From: an uncultured Aquincola sp.
GTDB taxonomy: Bacteria > Pseudomonadota > Gammaproteobacteria > Burkholderiales > Burkholderiaceae
Reading direction: 5' to 3'
Length of the DNA: 22,203 nt
Assembly: GCA_937883885.1 (NCBI GenBank)
Contig: CAKZXL010000416.1
Coordinates: 1-22,203 of the forward strand
This document shows, piece by piece, positions 16,133 to 22,203 of this stretch (its first letter is position 1; each line of letters opens with the position of its first letter). The notes beneath the pieces are model-generated. The model worked only from the letters and a program-made list of their open reading frames with translations, made no database searches and was not told the origin of the DNA. The position numbers and the translations under genes are program-made.

Positions 16133-17760
16133 GCGGTCAGTTCGGGCTGGGTCGTGGGCAGGCTCATCACCGGCAGGCGCAGGCAGGCGGTGGTGCCGCG
16201 GCCGGGCGGCGATTGCAGCGTGATCTGCCCGCCATGGGCGCGGGCCAGCGCCGCGCCGATGGACAGGCCCAGGCCCGTGCCGTCGGCCCGGTGGCGGCGC
16301 GCGGCTTCACCGCGGAAATTGCGCTCGAACACGCGGTGGATCTCGGCCGGTGCAATGCCGATGCCGTGGTCCACCACCTCCAGCCGCCACTGGGCCGGCT
16401 CGTCGTCGCTGTCGGCGGGCTGCAGTTGCAGGCTCAGGCGCACCACGCCGCCCGAGCGGGAATAGCGCACCGCGTTGTCCAGCAGCAGCGCCACCAGCTG
16501 GCGCAGCCGGGTGGCATCGCCCAGCACCGGGGCCGGCTCATGCGGCAGCTGGGCATCGATGCGCACGTCGCGTTCATAGGCCAGCGCGCGGGCCTGGCTC
16601 AGGGCCTCGGCCACCGGCTGTCGCAGGTCGGTGGGCGCGCGGTGCAGCGCCAGCGCATCGATGTCGCTGCGCGCCATGGTCAGCAGGTCGTCGATCACCA
16701 GTGCCAGCTCGCGCGAGGTGCCCACGATGCGTTGCAGCGCGGTCTTGTAGTCGGCCAGCGGCTTGTCGGCGCCGCGCAGCGTCACCTCGGCTTCGCCGCG
16801 GATGGCGGTGGTGGGCGTGCGCAGCTCATGGCTGATGTCGGCGAACAGCTGGCGCCGCCGGGCGTCCACCTGCTGCAGGGTTTCCAGCGCGGCCTGCAGC
16901 TCGGCGGTGCGGGCATGCACCAGGGCTTCCAGGTCGTGGCGGGCGCGGGCTTCACGCTCGCGGTGCTGCTGCAGCTCGGCCGCCATGCTGTTGACGCTGG
17001 TGGCCACGGCCGCGAATTCATCGGCCCCCTGCACATGAATGCGGTGCTGCAGCTCGCCCCGCTGCAGCGCGGCGGCACCACGGCTCAGGCGGTCCAGCGG
17101 CTGGCGCAGCGCGCGGGTGAAGTAGGCGCCCAGCAGCAGCGCGCCCAGCGCCAGCGTGGCGGCGGCGCCCAGCCACAGGCCGCGCATCCAGCGCAGCGTG
17201 GCATCGGCGGCGGCACGCTCGCGGGCCATGGCCGCCGATTCACGTTCGATGCTCTCGCGCAGCAGCGTGCGCAGGTCGCGGCCGTGCGACACCTCGAACA
17301 GGGCCGACACCGCCGCCCAGGCGGCACGGCCGTCGGTGCCGGGCATCAGCGGGCCGGCGCGGTTGACGGCCTCCTGCAGGTCGTGCAGCGTCACGGTCAA
17401 CACCTTCAGCGCATCCTGGCGCTGCAGGTGTTCGGCCTGGCTGCCGTCACGGCCTTCGTCCAGCACCTGGGCGCGCTCGGCCAGGTCTTGCAGGCGCTGC
17501 AGCGTGCTGCGCATGTCGGCTTGCAGGCGGTCACGCTCGGCGAGGTCGGCGCCGGCATCCATCTGGCGCTGCGACACCCAGGCCCGCAGCCGCTGCTTGC
17601 TGGCCGACATCTCCACGAAGCCCAGCTGGATGTCGCTGTGCACCCGGCCGCGCTGCACCTGGCGGTCGGCCACGCCCAGCGCCCACAAGGCCACCACGCC
17701 TTCGAGCACGGCGGCGGCGGCCAGCAGGGCCAGGGCGATGGTCAGGCGGCGGCGGAACAT
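16129..17760 (-). CDS. Membrane sensor histidine kinase
   Basis: A 543-residue sensor kinase if begun at ATG 17760 (MFRRRLTIALALLAAA). Transmembrane helices lie at ~7-28 and ~195-214, flanking a ~165-residue periplasmic, mostly helical sensor region with four-helix-bundle character. A HAMP domain follows (~215-270), then a coiled coil, the phospho-acceptor H311 in ISHELRTP, the N box with N429 in LLLDNAVRYS, G1 with D464 in VVDHGIGIAP, and G2 GTGLGLSIG (494-502). In-frame ATGs at 17796 and 17826 would lengthen it, but both fall within the repeat array and neither has a ribosome-binding sequence. The kinase precedes the regulator gene, the reverse of the commoner order. The signal is unknown. 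Confidence 0.9.
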   Translation of the reverse strand: MFRRRLTIALALLAAAAVLEGVVALWALGVADRQVQRGRVHSDIQLGFVEMSASKQRLRAWVSQRQMDAGADLAERDRLQADMRSTLQRLQDLAERAQVLDEGRDGSQAEHLQRQDALKVLTVTLHDLQEAVNRAGPLMPGTDGRAAWAAVSALFEVSHGRDLRTLLRESIERESAAMARERAAADATLRWMRGLWLGAAATLALGALLLGAYFTRALRQPLDRLSRGAAALQRGELQHRIHVQGADEFAAVATSVNSMAAELQQHREREARARHDLEALVHARTAELQAALETLQQVDARRRQLFADISHELRTPTTAIRGEAEVTLRGADKPLADYKTALQRIVGTSRELALVIDDLLTMARSDIDALALHRAPTDLRQPVAEALSQARALAYERDVRIDAQLPHEPAPVLGDATRLRQLVALLLDNAVRYSRSGGVVRLSLQLQPADSDDEPAQWRLEVVDHGIGIAPAEIHRVFERNFRGEAARRHRADGTGLGLSIGAALARAHGGQITLQSPPGRGTTACLRLPVMSLPTTQPELTA

Positions 17761-17789
17761 GCGCGAATTGTCGGCCGCGCTGCGGCGCC

Positions 17790-17886
17790 TCCGCATGAAC
17801 GCCAGATGAACGGCCGCGCCTGTCATCTGAGGTTCATGCGGCGTTCAGTGCAGGCTCATGCGAGCTTCATGGCGGGTTCAGTCCAG
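17790..17886. promoter_or_regulatory. Array of 11-bp direct repeats, divergent two-strand regulator platform
   Basis: On the plus strand six contiguous 11-mers run without gaps from 17821 to 17886: TGTCATCTGAG, GTTCATGCGGC, GTTCAGTGCAG, GCTCATGCGAG, CTTCATGGCGG, GTTCAGTCCAG. TCA at positions 3-5 is invariant in all six. On the minus strand two more units run from 17811 to 17790: GTTCATCTGGC and GTTCATGCGGA. These two match plus units 1 and 2, giving an inverted repeat (19-bp arms, 2 mismatches) around GGCCGCGCC. An 11-bp direct-repeat period is what OmpR/PhoB winged-helix dimers bind. The array lies between the kinase-regulator operon and the secreted-protein gene. Confidence 0.8.
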
Positions 17887-17927
17887 CGGGCTGCAATGGC
17901 GGCATCGCAACCCCACAGGAGCACGAC

Positions 17928-18515
17928 ATGACCGCACGCATCGCCTCGACCCGCCACCTGCGCTGGCAAGCCGCCGCCTGGATGACCCTGGCGCTGGCCG
18001 CGCTGCCGGCCGCCGCCAAGCCGCCCATCCTCAACACTACCGTGCAGGAGCAGGAGGTGCTGGCCGCGCAGCAGGCCTGGGGCGAGGCGCTGGTCGCCAT
18101 CGGCAAGGCCCACGACACGCAGGGCCGGGAGGCGGCAAAAGCCCTGGCGGCCCAGGTGATCGACGGCGCCTATGGCTACCAGATGGGCCCGGTGCTGTTC
18201 AAGCCCACGCTGACCACGGCGCCGCAGACCTTCCGCACCACGCGTGAAGGCGCGCTGGCCTACTTCGTGGGCGGCGACAAGGCCTACCCCCACGACAGCA
18301 GCTTTGCGCTCAAGGGCTGGCAGAAGGTGGAGGTGCGCAACGTGGGCATGGTGATCGCGGCCAACACCGCCACCACCATGGGCAACGTGATCTTCACCGA
18401 CCGCGACGGCAAGCGCGTGACGGTGGACAAGACCTGGCAGTTCCTGAAGGACGACAGCGGCAAGCTGCGCATCGTGGTGCATCACTCGTCGCTGCCGTAC
18501 ACGCCGCAGCAGTGA
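17928..18515 (+). CDS. Secreted NTF2-like (SnoaL-fold) protein of unknown function
   Basis: A 195-residue protein with a signal peptide (residues 1-~30: basic MTARIASTRHLRW, hydrophobic AAAWMTLALAALPAAA, cleavage before KPP). The mature part begins with a long helix (EVLAAQQAWGEALVAIGKAH) and continues with beta strands such as VEVRNVGMVIAANTATTMGNVIFTD (seen as NTATTMGNVIF) and TWQFLKDDSGKLRIVVHHSSLPY. This is the cone-shaped NTF2-like arrangement. I recall close relatives being labelled phosphoribosyl-AMP cyclohydrolase, but nothing of the HisI active site is visible, so I do not use that name. AGGAG lies 6 nt before the ATG. It is divergent from the sensor kinase and directly downstream of the 11-bp repeats, so it is a likely target of that two-component system. 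Confidence 0.72.
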   Translation: MTARIASTRHLRWQAAAWMTLALAALPAAAKPPILNTTVQEQEVLAAQQAWGEALVAIGKAHDTQGREAAKALAAQVIDGAYGYQMGPVLFKPTLTTAPQTFRTTREGALAYFVGGDKAYPHDSSFALKGWQKVEVRNVGMVIAANTATTMGNVIFTDRDGKRVTVDKTWQFLKDDSGKLRIVVHHSSLPYTPQQ

Positions 18516-18522
18516 CCTTTCA

Positions 18523-18549
18523 GCCCCCGAGCTCGCTGCTCAGCCGGGG
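18523..18549. terminator. Hairpin between convergent genes, partial REP-like copy
   Basis: GCCCCCGAGCTCGCTGC (18523-18539) differs at one base from the reverse complement of the REP-like arm at 14521-14537. It can fold as CCCC-GAGC / loop TCGCT / GCTC-(bulge AGCC)-GGGG up to 18549. It starts 8 nt after the secreted-protein stop and overlaps the end of the convergent VOC gene, so it probably terminates transcription from both sides. Confidence 0.6.
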
Positions 18550-18947
18550 ACGGGCGTGCACAGCTCCACCAGCAGGCCATCGGGGCAGCGCACGTAAGAA
18601 ACGGTCTGCCCCCAGTGCTTGGTCATGGGGGCGGCCATCTCGGTGGCGCCGGCCTGCAGCGCCGCCTGGTGGGCCGCCGCCACGTCGTCGGTCACCAGCC
18701 CGATCTCGAAGCCCAGCGGACGCGGTGAACTGTGCGCCGCCACATGCCCGCCAGCGAAATTGGCCTCGCCCAGCGCATGGTCGGCAAAGGCCAGCGTGGT
18801 GCTGCCCGTGTCCAGCTCGCCGTAGGTGCCCGATTCATGCAGGAAGCGCCGACGCAAGCCGAAGGCGCGTTCGCAGAAGTCGAGCGAGGCGGCCACGTCG
18901 GGCACGTAGAGGATGGTGTAGCCGAATTTCATCGTGCGGCAGATCAT
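18540..18947 (-). CDS. VOC-family (glyoxalase/bleomycin-resistance fold) protein
   Basis: A small vicinal-oxygen-chelate protein. The core begins MKFGYTILYVPDVAASLDFCERAFGL, visible as YTILYVPDV and DFCERAFGL, the first beta-alpha-beta module. The second module contains GFEIGLVTDDVAAAHQAALQAGA and ends with SYVRCPDGLLVELCTP, where E is the usual metal-ligand position. There are two starts: 18932 (130 residues, the family-like MKFGYTI) or 18947 (135 residues), which overlaps the stop of the immunity gene as ATGA with AGGGG just before it. I give the longer one for the coupling, but translation from 18932 is about equally likely. Its position next to the immunity gene may be chance; nothing links it to T6SS. 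Confidence 0.8.
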   Translation of the reverse strand: MICRTMKFGYTILYVPDVAASLDFCERAFGLRRRFLHESGTYGELDTGSTTLAFADHALGEANFAGGHVAAHSSPRPLGFEIGLVTDDVAAAHQAALQAGATEMAAPMTKHWGQTVSYVRCPDGLLVELCTPVPG

Positions 18948-20017
18948 CCCCTGAAATACCAGGTCACGCCGCCGGTCGGTCCGACTTGTTCGCTGGGCAT
19001 GGGCTCGCCAAGCTTCATGGTCACTTCCTTCATGCGCAGATGGGGTGCAAACCAGACACCAGCGCGGGGGCAGGGCTGGCCTGGTTTGGCCGACAGGACG
19101 ATGGGCAGCTCGTGGGCCGGTGGGGTGTAGTGCTTGGGCACGGGGCCTTGCCGGCGCGCCCAGTCCACCAGGTCCTTGGGGTAGAGGATGTGGTCGCGGT
19201 AGGCGCTGTCGTCGAGTTCGTACAAGTAGGCGATGGCCCCGGCTTCCCAGGCCCAGTAGCCGTAGTAGTTGGCCCAATCGGGGTCATCGCGGAGTTGGCC
19301 AAAACGCAGGTGGGCGTCGTGCCAGAAAGCGCCTTCGAAGAACTCGTACCAGCGGCCGAGGAAATTGGCCATGCATTTGGTGCTTTCTTCTCTTGGCTCC
19401 CAGGCGGCGCCGATCAGGTCGTCGTACAGATCCAAATGGCAGAACTTGTTGATTTCCATCGGGTCGGGCACGAAAGGGAGCAACAACTCCTCGATGATGG
19501 TGTCTATGCCGCGAATATTGACGATGAGCTTGGCTATGCGGCGAAGTTGATCGTGCTCACCCAGGAGTACGCCCAGGCTGATGACGCGCAACAACTCGCG
19601 GTAGCTGTCGGGGACATCAGCTTCGACAGGGCAAGGCAGGGAGCCACTTTCTTCAAACTGTAGCTGCCTCTCTGGAAACCGGTGGTACGCCCATTTCACG
19701 AAGGATCCGCACCACTCTTCAAATGCATCTATCGCGATCGGGTATAAATCCTTGATTTCCTCCATGGATGCGCCGGCTGAGTATTCCAGGCTTATTCTAT
19801 CCACACACCCTTCTAGCTTTGACCCCAAGGCTGATACATACCCATGATCCAGGCGCTCAAGCTCCGTAAAGCTATTGATCTCGGCCGTGATGTTGCGATC
19901 ACCATTATCGAGTTTCTGAAGAATACTCTCGTACGCCTCCCAGTAGAAAAAGTGCTGTCGCCTAACCTGGCTGAATTCTTTGGCAGCCCGAGCCAAATGT
20001 GATGGCAGTTGAGGCAT
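18944..20017 (-). CDS. PoNi-type immunity protein for the upstream DNase effector (DUF1911-like)
   Basis: A 357-residue, mostly helical protein encoded 2 nt after the effector stop. The segment YWAWEAGAIAYLYELDDSAY (252-271) and DHILYPKDLVDWAR (275-288) matches the DUF1911 signature of PoNi immunity proteins, which neutralise PoNe DNases by binding them. The N-terminal helical half (~1-130) corresponds to the DUF1910-like part. A ~45-residue C-terminal extension with PGQPCPRAGVWF (312-323) and a final GGVTWYFRG resembles a module found at the end of many Burkholderiales T6SS immunity proteins. G+C is low for the region: 45% at 19741-19800 and 47% at 19861-19920, against 70% at 21301-21360, pointing to recent acquisition. 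Probably cytoplasmic, with no signal peptide. Confidence 0.85.
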   Translation of the reverse strand: MPQLPSHLARAAKEFSQVRRQHFFYWEAYESILQKLDNGDRNITAEINSFTELERLDHGYVSALGSKLEGCVDRISLEYSAGASMEEIKDLYPIAIDAFEEWCGSFVKWAYHRFPERQLQFEESGSLPCPVEADVPDSYRELLRVISLGVLLGEHDQLRRIAKLIVNIRGIDTIIEELLLPFVPDPMEINKFCHLDLYDDLIGAAWEPREESTKCMANFLGRWYEFFEGAFWHDAHLRFGQLRDDPDWANYYGYWAWEAGAIAYLYELDDSAYRDHILYPKDLVDWARRQGPVPKHYTPPAHELPIVLSAKPGQPCPRAGVWFAPHLRMKEVTMKLGEPMPSEQVGPTGGVTWYFRG

Positions 20018-20019
20018 GA

Positions 20020-21654
20020 TTATCTTGGTCCTTTCGCTTGCCTGTTGCGGGGTGTGGAGTCATCTTTTGTCTGGGCCGCGGTTCTTTTTTGTGAGGCGTT
20101 GCGGCCCTTTCTTGCGTTCTGCACAACCAAAATATCCTGCTCGAGATACTCCTCGCTCACGCCATGGACGGACTGGTGCAGAGTATGGTCGATGGCGTGC
20201 GCCCCAATGGCTGTATCAATGGAGTCCAGGTGATCCGGCAATCCGTCGGCAGCCGGTTTGAATTGCGATACTAGGTAAACGCGTCGATCGTATGACTTCT
20301 TGGATATTGTGAGTCCTGTGGTGCGCCGTATATCCTTCTCAATCCACTCATCCGACATCTGCATCACCGCCCCCGCCCCCTGTTTGTCGCTGTTGTCATG
20401 CAACATCCGCCACAACTGCGCCTGTTTTTCCGTGAGCTGCGCGCCCGCCGGTATGTTGGGAATCTTGCTGTTGCCCTTGTCCGCATCGCGCTGGGTCATT
20501 TGGGTCTGGGTGCTCGGCGCCCCGATGCGCCCCTTGGCTTCGACCACAAGATAACGCCCGTTCGGCCTTTGCCACAGGCTGTCGATACCGTGGGTGAAAA
20601 CGCGGCTCCAATCCTCGGCAATCAATTCGTTCGGCCGGTAGGGAGCATTGACCTTCCTGAAGCCGCTGGCGTGCACCTGCAAGCTGCCGTGCTCGTAACG
20701 AACGCCCTCCTTGTCCAGCACGTGGTAGTCCACCATGTGCTCGGCCAGCAGTGCCATCGGTCGCGCGCCGAGTGTTTCTATGAATTTGCGCGCTGGGTCC
20801 TGCGCGACGCTGACAGGCGAGCTTTCGGCCTTGGTTTGCTTTTGCTTCTGGTTGCCGACCTGCGGGTGGTTGTCGCCGTGCAGGCCCTTGCTGCTGTCTT
20901 TGCCCTGCGCCTGGCGCTTGTTGGTGGCCGTGGCGCTGGCCTGGGCGGCGGCCTTGTGGCTGCCGGTGCCATGGTGGCCGGTTTGAACCGCCGCCGTCGC
21001 CAGGCTGGCCGCCGCCTGCACCCACACGGCATGCTCGCCCAGCAGGTCCTTCACTAAGTCCTCGATGAGCTTGCCGCCCCGCTCAACGGCGTGGCTGACG
21101 TAGAACTTCGCCCGCTGAGCATCGGGCAGTTGCCACTTGGCCCGCCGCACCAGCGCGTCGGGTGCCCACCAGGGGCCTGAGGCCACCACCTCGAGCAGGC
21201 CGATGTATGCATCCAGCGCCGCCTGGGCCGTTTGTGCGGCCTGCTGCCGTCGCTCCACCCATTGAATGGCGTGGATCCAGCGGATCACGCCGCCCTTGCT
21301 CATCCCCAGCGCGCGCTCCAGCATCGCAACACCGCCTTGCACGCCTCGGCCGGCGAACTTGCGCTGCCGCCACAAGGGCTTGACCGCGCCCTTGAAAAAG
21401 CTGCCGAAACTGGGCACCAGGCCGATGGCCGTGAAAGCGAGGTTGGCATAGTCGTCTTCGTCCATCTGGTCCCAGCCCTTGCGGGAGCAGATGAGGATCT
21501 GCGCCGTCACGTCGCGGGCGTCGAGCACCTGGTCGACGATCGGGATGAGACCGATGGCGCCGTTGACCACGATGCTGGCGGTGCTGGGGTCCTCGGCAAA
21601 GTCGCCCAGCACCAGGTCGGAGATGAACTTCTGAACATCGGCCAGCAGGCTCAT
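20020..21654 (-). CDS. PoNe-type DNase effector delivered by T6SS
   Basis: A 544-residue modular toxin. Residues ~1-130 are a helical N-terminal region with two hydrophobic stretches (IVVNGAIGLIPIVDQV at 28-43; NLAFTAIGLVPSFGSFF at 71-87) that recurs in T6SS effectors of Burkholderiales and probably serves loading. A polar Gln/Lys/Ala/His linker covers ~218-285. The C-terminal toxin has the PD-(D/E)xK core, GID at 356-358 and VVEAKG at 370-375 (catalytic D358, E372, K374), and the PoNe hallmark QMSDEWI at 432-438. The last ~35 residues are strongly basic. PoNe domains degrade DNA in target cells. The start overlaps the VgrG stop by 4 nt, and the cognate immunity gene follows directly. Confidence 0.87.
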   Translation of the reverse strand: MSLLADVQKFISDLVLGDFAEDPSTASIVVNGAIGLIPIVDQVLDARDVTAQILICSRKGWDQMDEDDYANLAFTAIGLVPSFGSFFKGAVKPLWRQRKFAGRGVQGGVAMLERALGMSKGGVIRWIHAIQWVERRQQAAQTAQAALDAYIGLLEVVASGPWWAPDALVRRAKWQLPDAQRAKFYVSHAVERGGKLIEDLVKDLLGEHAVWVQAAASLATAAVQTGHHGTGSHKAAAQASATATNKRQAQGKDSSKGLHGDNHPQVGNQKQKQTKAESSPVSVAQDPARKFIETLGARPMALLAEHMVDYHVLDKEGVRYEHGSLQVHASGFRKVNAPYRPNELIAEDWSRVFTHGIDSLWQRPNGRYLVVEAKGRIGAPSTQTQMTQRDADKGNSKIPNIPAGAQLTEKQAQLWRMLHDNSDKQGAGAVMQMSDEWIEKDIRRTTGLTISKKSYDRRVYLVSQFKPAADGLPDHLDSIDTAIGAHAIDHTLHQSVHGVSEEYLEQDILVVQNARKGRNASQKRTAAQTKDDSTPRNRQAKGPR

Positions 21655-22203
21655 TCCGGTGCTCCTTGCCGGCCCTGTGCGCGCTCGGCTTCCATCTGCG
21701 CCCTGAGTTGCTGTTGCAGCGGCTTCGAGAGGTACGACTTGTCTTGCTTGTCGTCAGGCGGCACAAACTCCCGCGGGTCTTCGCCGTAGGCCACCACGTA
21801 GTGCAGGCTGGGCACGTCATGGAGCTGGGCACGTCCTTGGTCATCCAGCGTGCCCTCGCGCACTTCGCCGTTGTCGAACGTGACCCGGTAGGGGGCACCC
21901 GCCACAGGCGTCAGGTCGTCGTAGTGGTAGTTCAGCTCCACCGTGGGTTCTCCCTTGGCCAGTCGCGGCATCCGCACCGGCAGGCTCCTGGCCCCGCTGA
22001 AGTCGTGGCTGGCGGCATGCATCACATGGCTGCCGGTGGTGCCGCTGTCGATGCCGCTGGCGGTCCAGCGGGTGTAGCTGCCGCCGCCGTTGATCAGCAC
22101 CTCTTGCGCGCCCTGGATCTCGATGCGTTCAGCGGTCATCGTGATCTTCAGCTTGGCCAGGGCGTGCAGGTTGGCCTTGAGCGCCCGGATGTCGATGTCT
22201 TCC
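21651..22203 (-). CDS. vgrG: Type VI secretion tip protein VgrG, C-terminal part (5' end outside window)
   Basis: The frame is open to the window edge and encodes the last ~183 residues of a VgrG spike protein. Upstream of the first internal Met it reads DIDIRALKANLHALAKLKIT, continuing into MTAERIEIQGAQEVLINGGGSYTRWTASGI. The INGGGSYTRW sequence is the DUF2345 end typical of Burkholderiales VgrG. After it comes a ~100-residue extension (VELNYHYDDLTPVAGAPYRVTF, ...REGTLDDQGRAQLHDVP...YGEDPREFV) with the look of a transthyretin-like beta domain, which in other VgrGs binds cargo effectors, and a short charged Gln-rich tail. Its stop overlaps the PoNe-type effector start, so this effector is its likely cargo. 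Confidence 0.9.
   Translation of the reverse strand, partial: EDIDIRALKANLHALAKLKITMTAERIEIQGAQEVLINGGGSYTRWTASGIDSGTTGSHVMHAASHDFSGARSLPVRMPRLAKGEPTVELNYHYDDLTPVAGAPYRVTFDNGEVREGTLDDQGRAQLHDVPSLHYVVAYGEDPREFVPPDDKQDKSYLSKPLQQQLRAQMEAERAQGRQGAPE

Noticed and set aside
17790..17886. Repeat array considered as a CRISPR or microsatellite
   Set aside because: Units are 11 bp with no spacers and vary at most positions except the TCA core; placement in a divergent promoter region and the inverted pair fit protein-binding sites better.
16213..17931. A 572-codon open frame on the plus strand across the sensor kinase
   Set aside because: It mirrors the kinase codons, has no recognisable domain, and would run through the repeat array; the kinase motifs on the minus strand are unambiguous.
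17928..18515. Annotation of the secreted protein as phosphoribosyl-AMP cyclohydrolase
   Set aside because: The protein has a signal peptide and an NTF2-like layout, with none of the metal-binding cysteine/histidine pattern of HisI.
18540..18947. VOC protein as part of the toxin-immunity system
   Set aside because: It overlaps the immunity stop by 4 nt at one possible start, but its sequence is an ordinary glyoxalase-fold protein with native G+C, so proximity is more likely the edge of the inserted cassette.

Overview
The window reads as chromosome of a GC-rich betaproteobacterium, most likely a Burkholderiales member near the Leptothrix/Rubrivivax/Ideonella group. I infer this from four things: the roughly 65-70% G+C codon style, the mlaFED-A-C-B gene order, the zwf-hexR / tal-pgi arrangement, and an intergenic GC-rich repeat of the type common in Comamonadaceae-like genomes. 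No species can be named from the sequence alone.

Layout. 1-2307 (+): the end of gltB and all of gltD (glutamate synthase), closed by a 12-bp perfect hairpin. 2471-6377 (+): a complete Mla phospholipid-transport operon in the order mlaF, mlaE, mlaD, mlaA, mlaC, mlaB, with two perfect hairpins between mlaA and mlaC. 6397-7084 (-): a PIN-domain toxin and its small antitoxin. 7140-9478 (-): zwf followed by its likely regulator hexR. 9489-9538: a shared control region with a near-palindromic HexR-type operator on the zwf start point. 9688-12883 (+): tal, pgi and a HAD phosphatase, all overlapping. 12885-15347 (-): a GlxA-type AraC regulator, a cysteine hydrolase of the isochorismatase fold, a REP-like element and an SGNH hydrolase. 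15416-17760 (-): a histidine kinase followed by its OmpR-family response regulator. 17928-18515 (+): a small secreted NTF2-like protein divergent from the kinase. 18540-22203 (-): the C-terminus of a T6SS VgrG, a PoNe-type DNase effector, a PoNi-type immunity protein and a VOC-family protein.

How they work together. zwf, tal, pgi and hexR form a carbon-metabolism module in which HexR probably senses Entner-Doudoroff flux. The Mla genes keep outer-membrane lipid asymmetry. The kinase/regulator pair and the secreted protein are divided by an unusually regular array of 11-bp direct repeats (six units on one strand, two on the other), which looks like the regulator's binding platform. The right end is an orphan vgrG effector/immunity island; its G+C falls from about 70% in the toxin N-terminal half to about 46% in the immunity gene, as expected for a horizontally exchanged toxin tip.

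Most worth following up: the 11-bp repeat array at 17790-17886, the vgrG-PoNe-PoNi cassette, the HexR operator at 9489-9503, and an MlaA homologue that lacks the usual lipoprotein cysteine. No rRNA, tRNA, CRISPR array or insertion sequence was seen.
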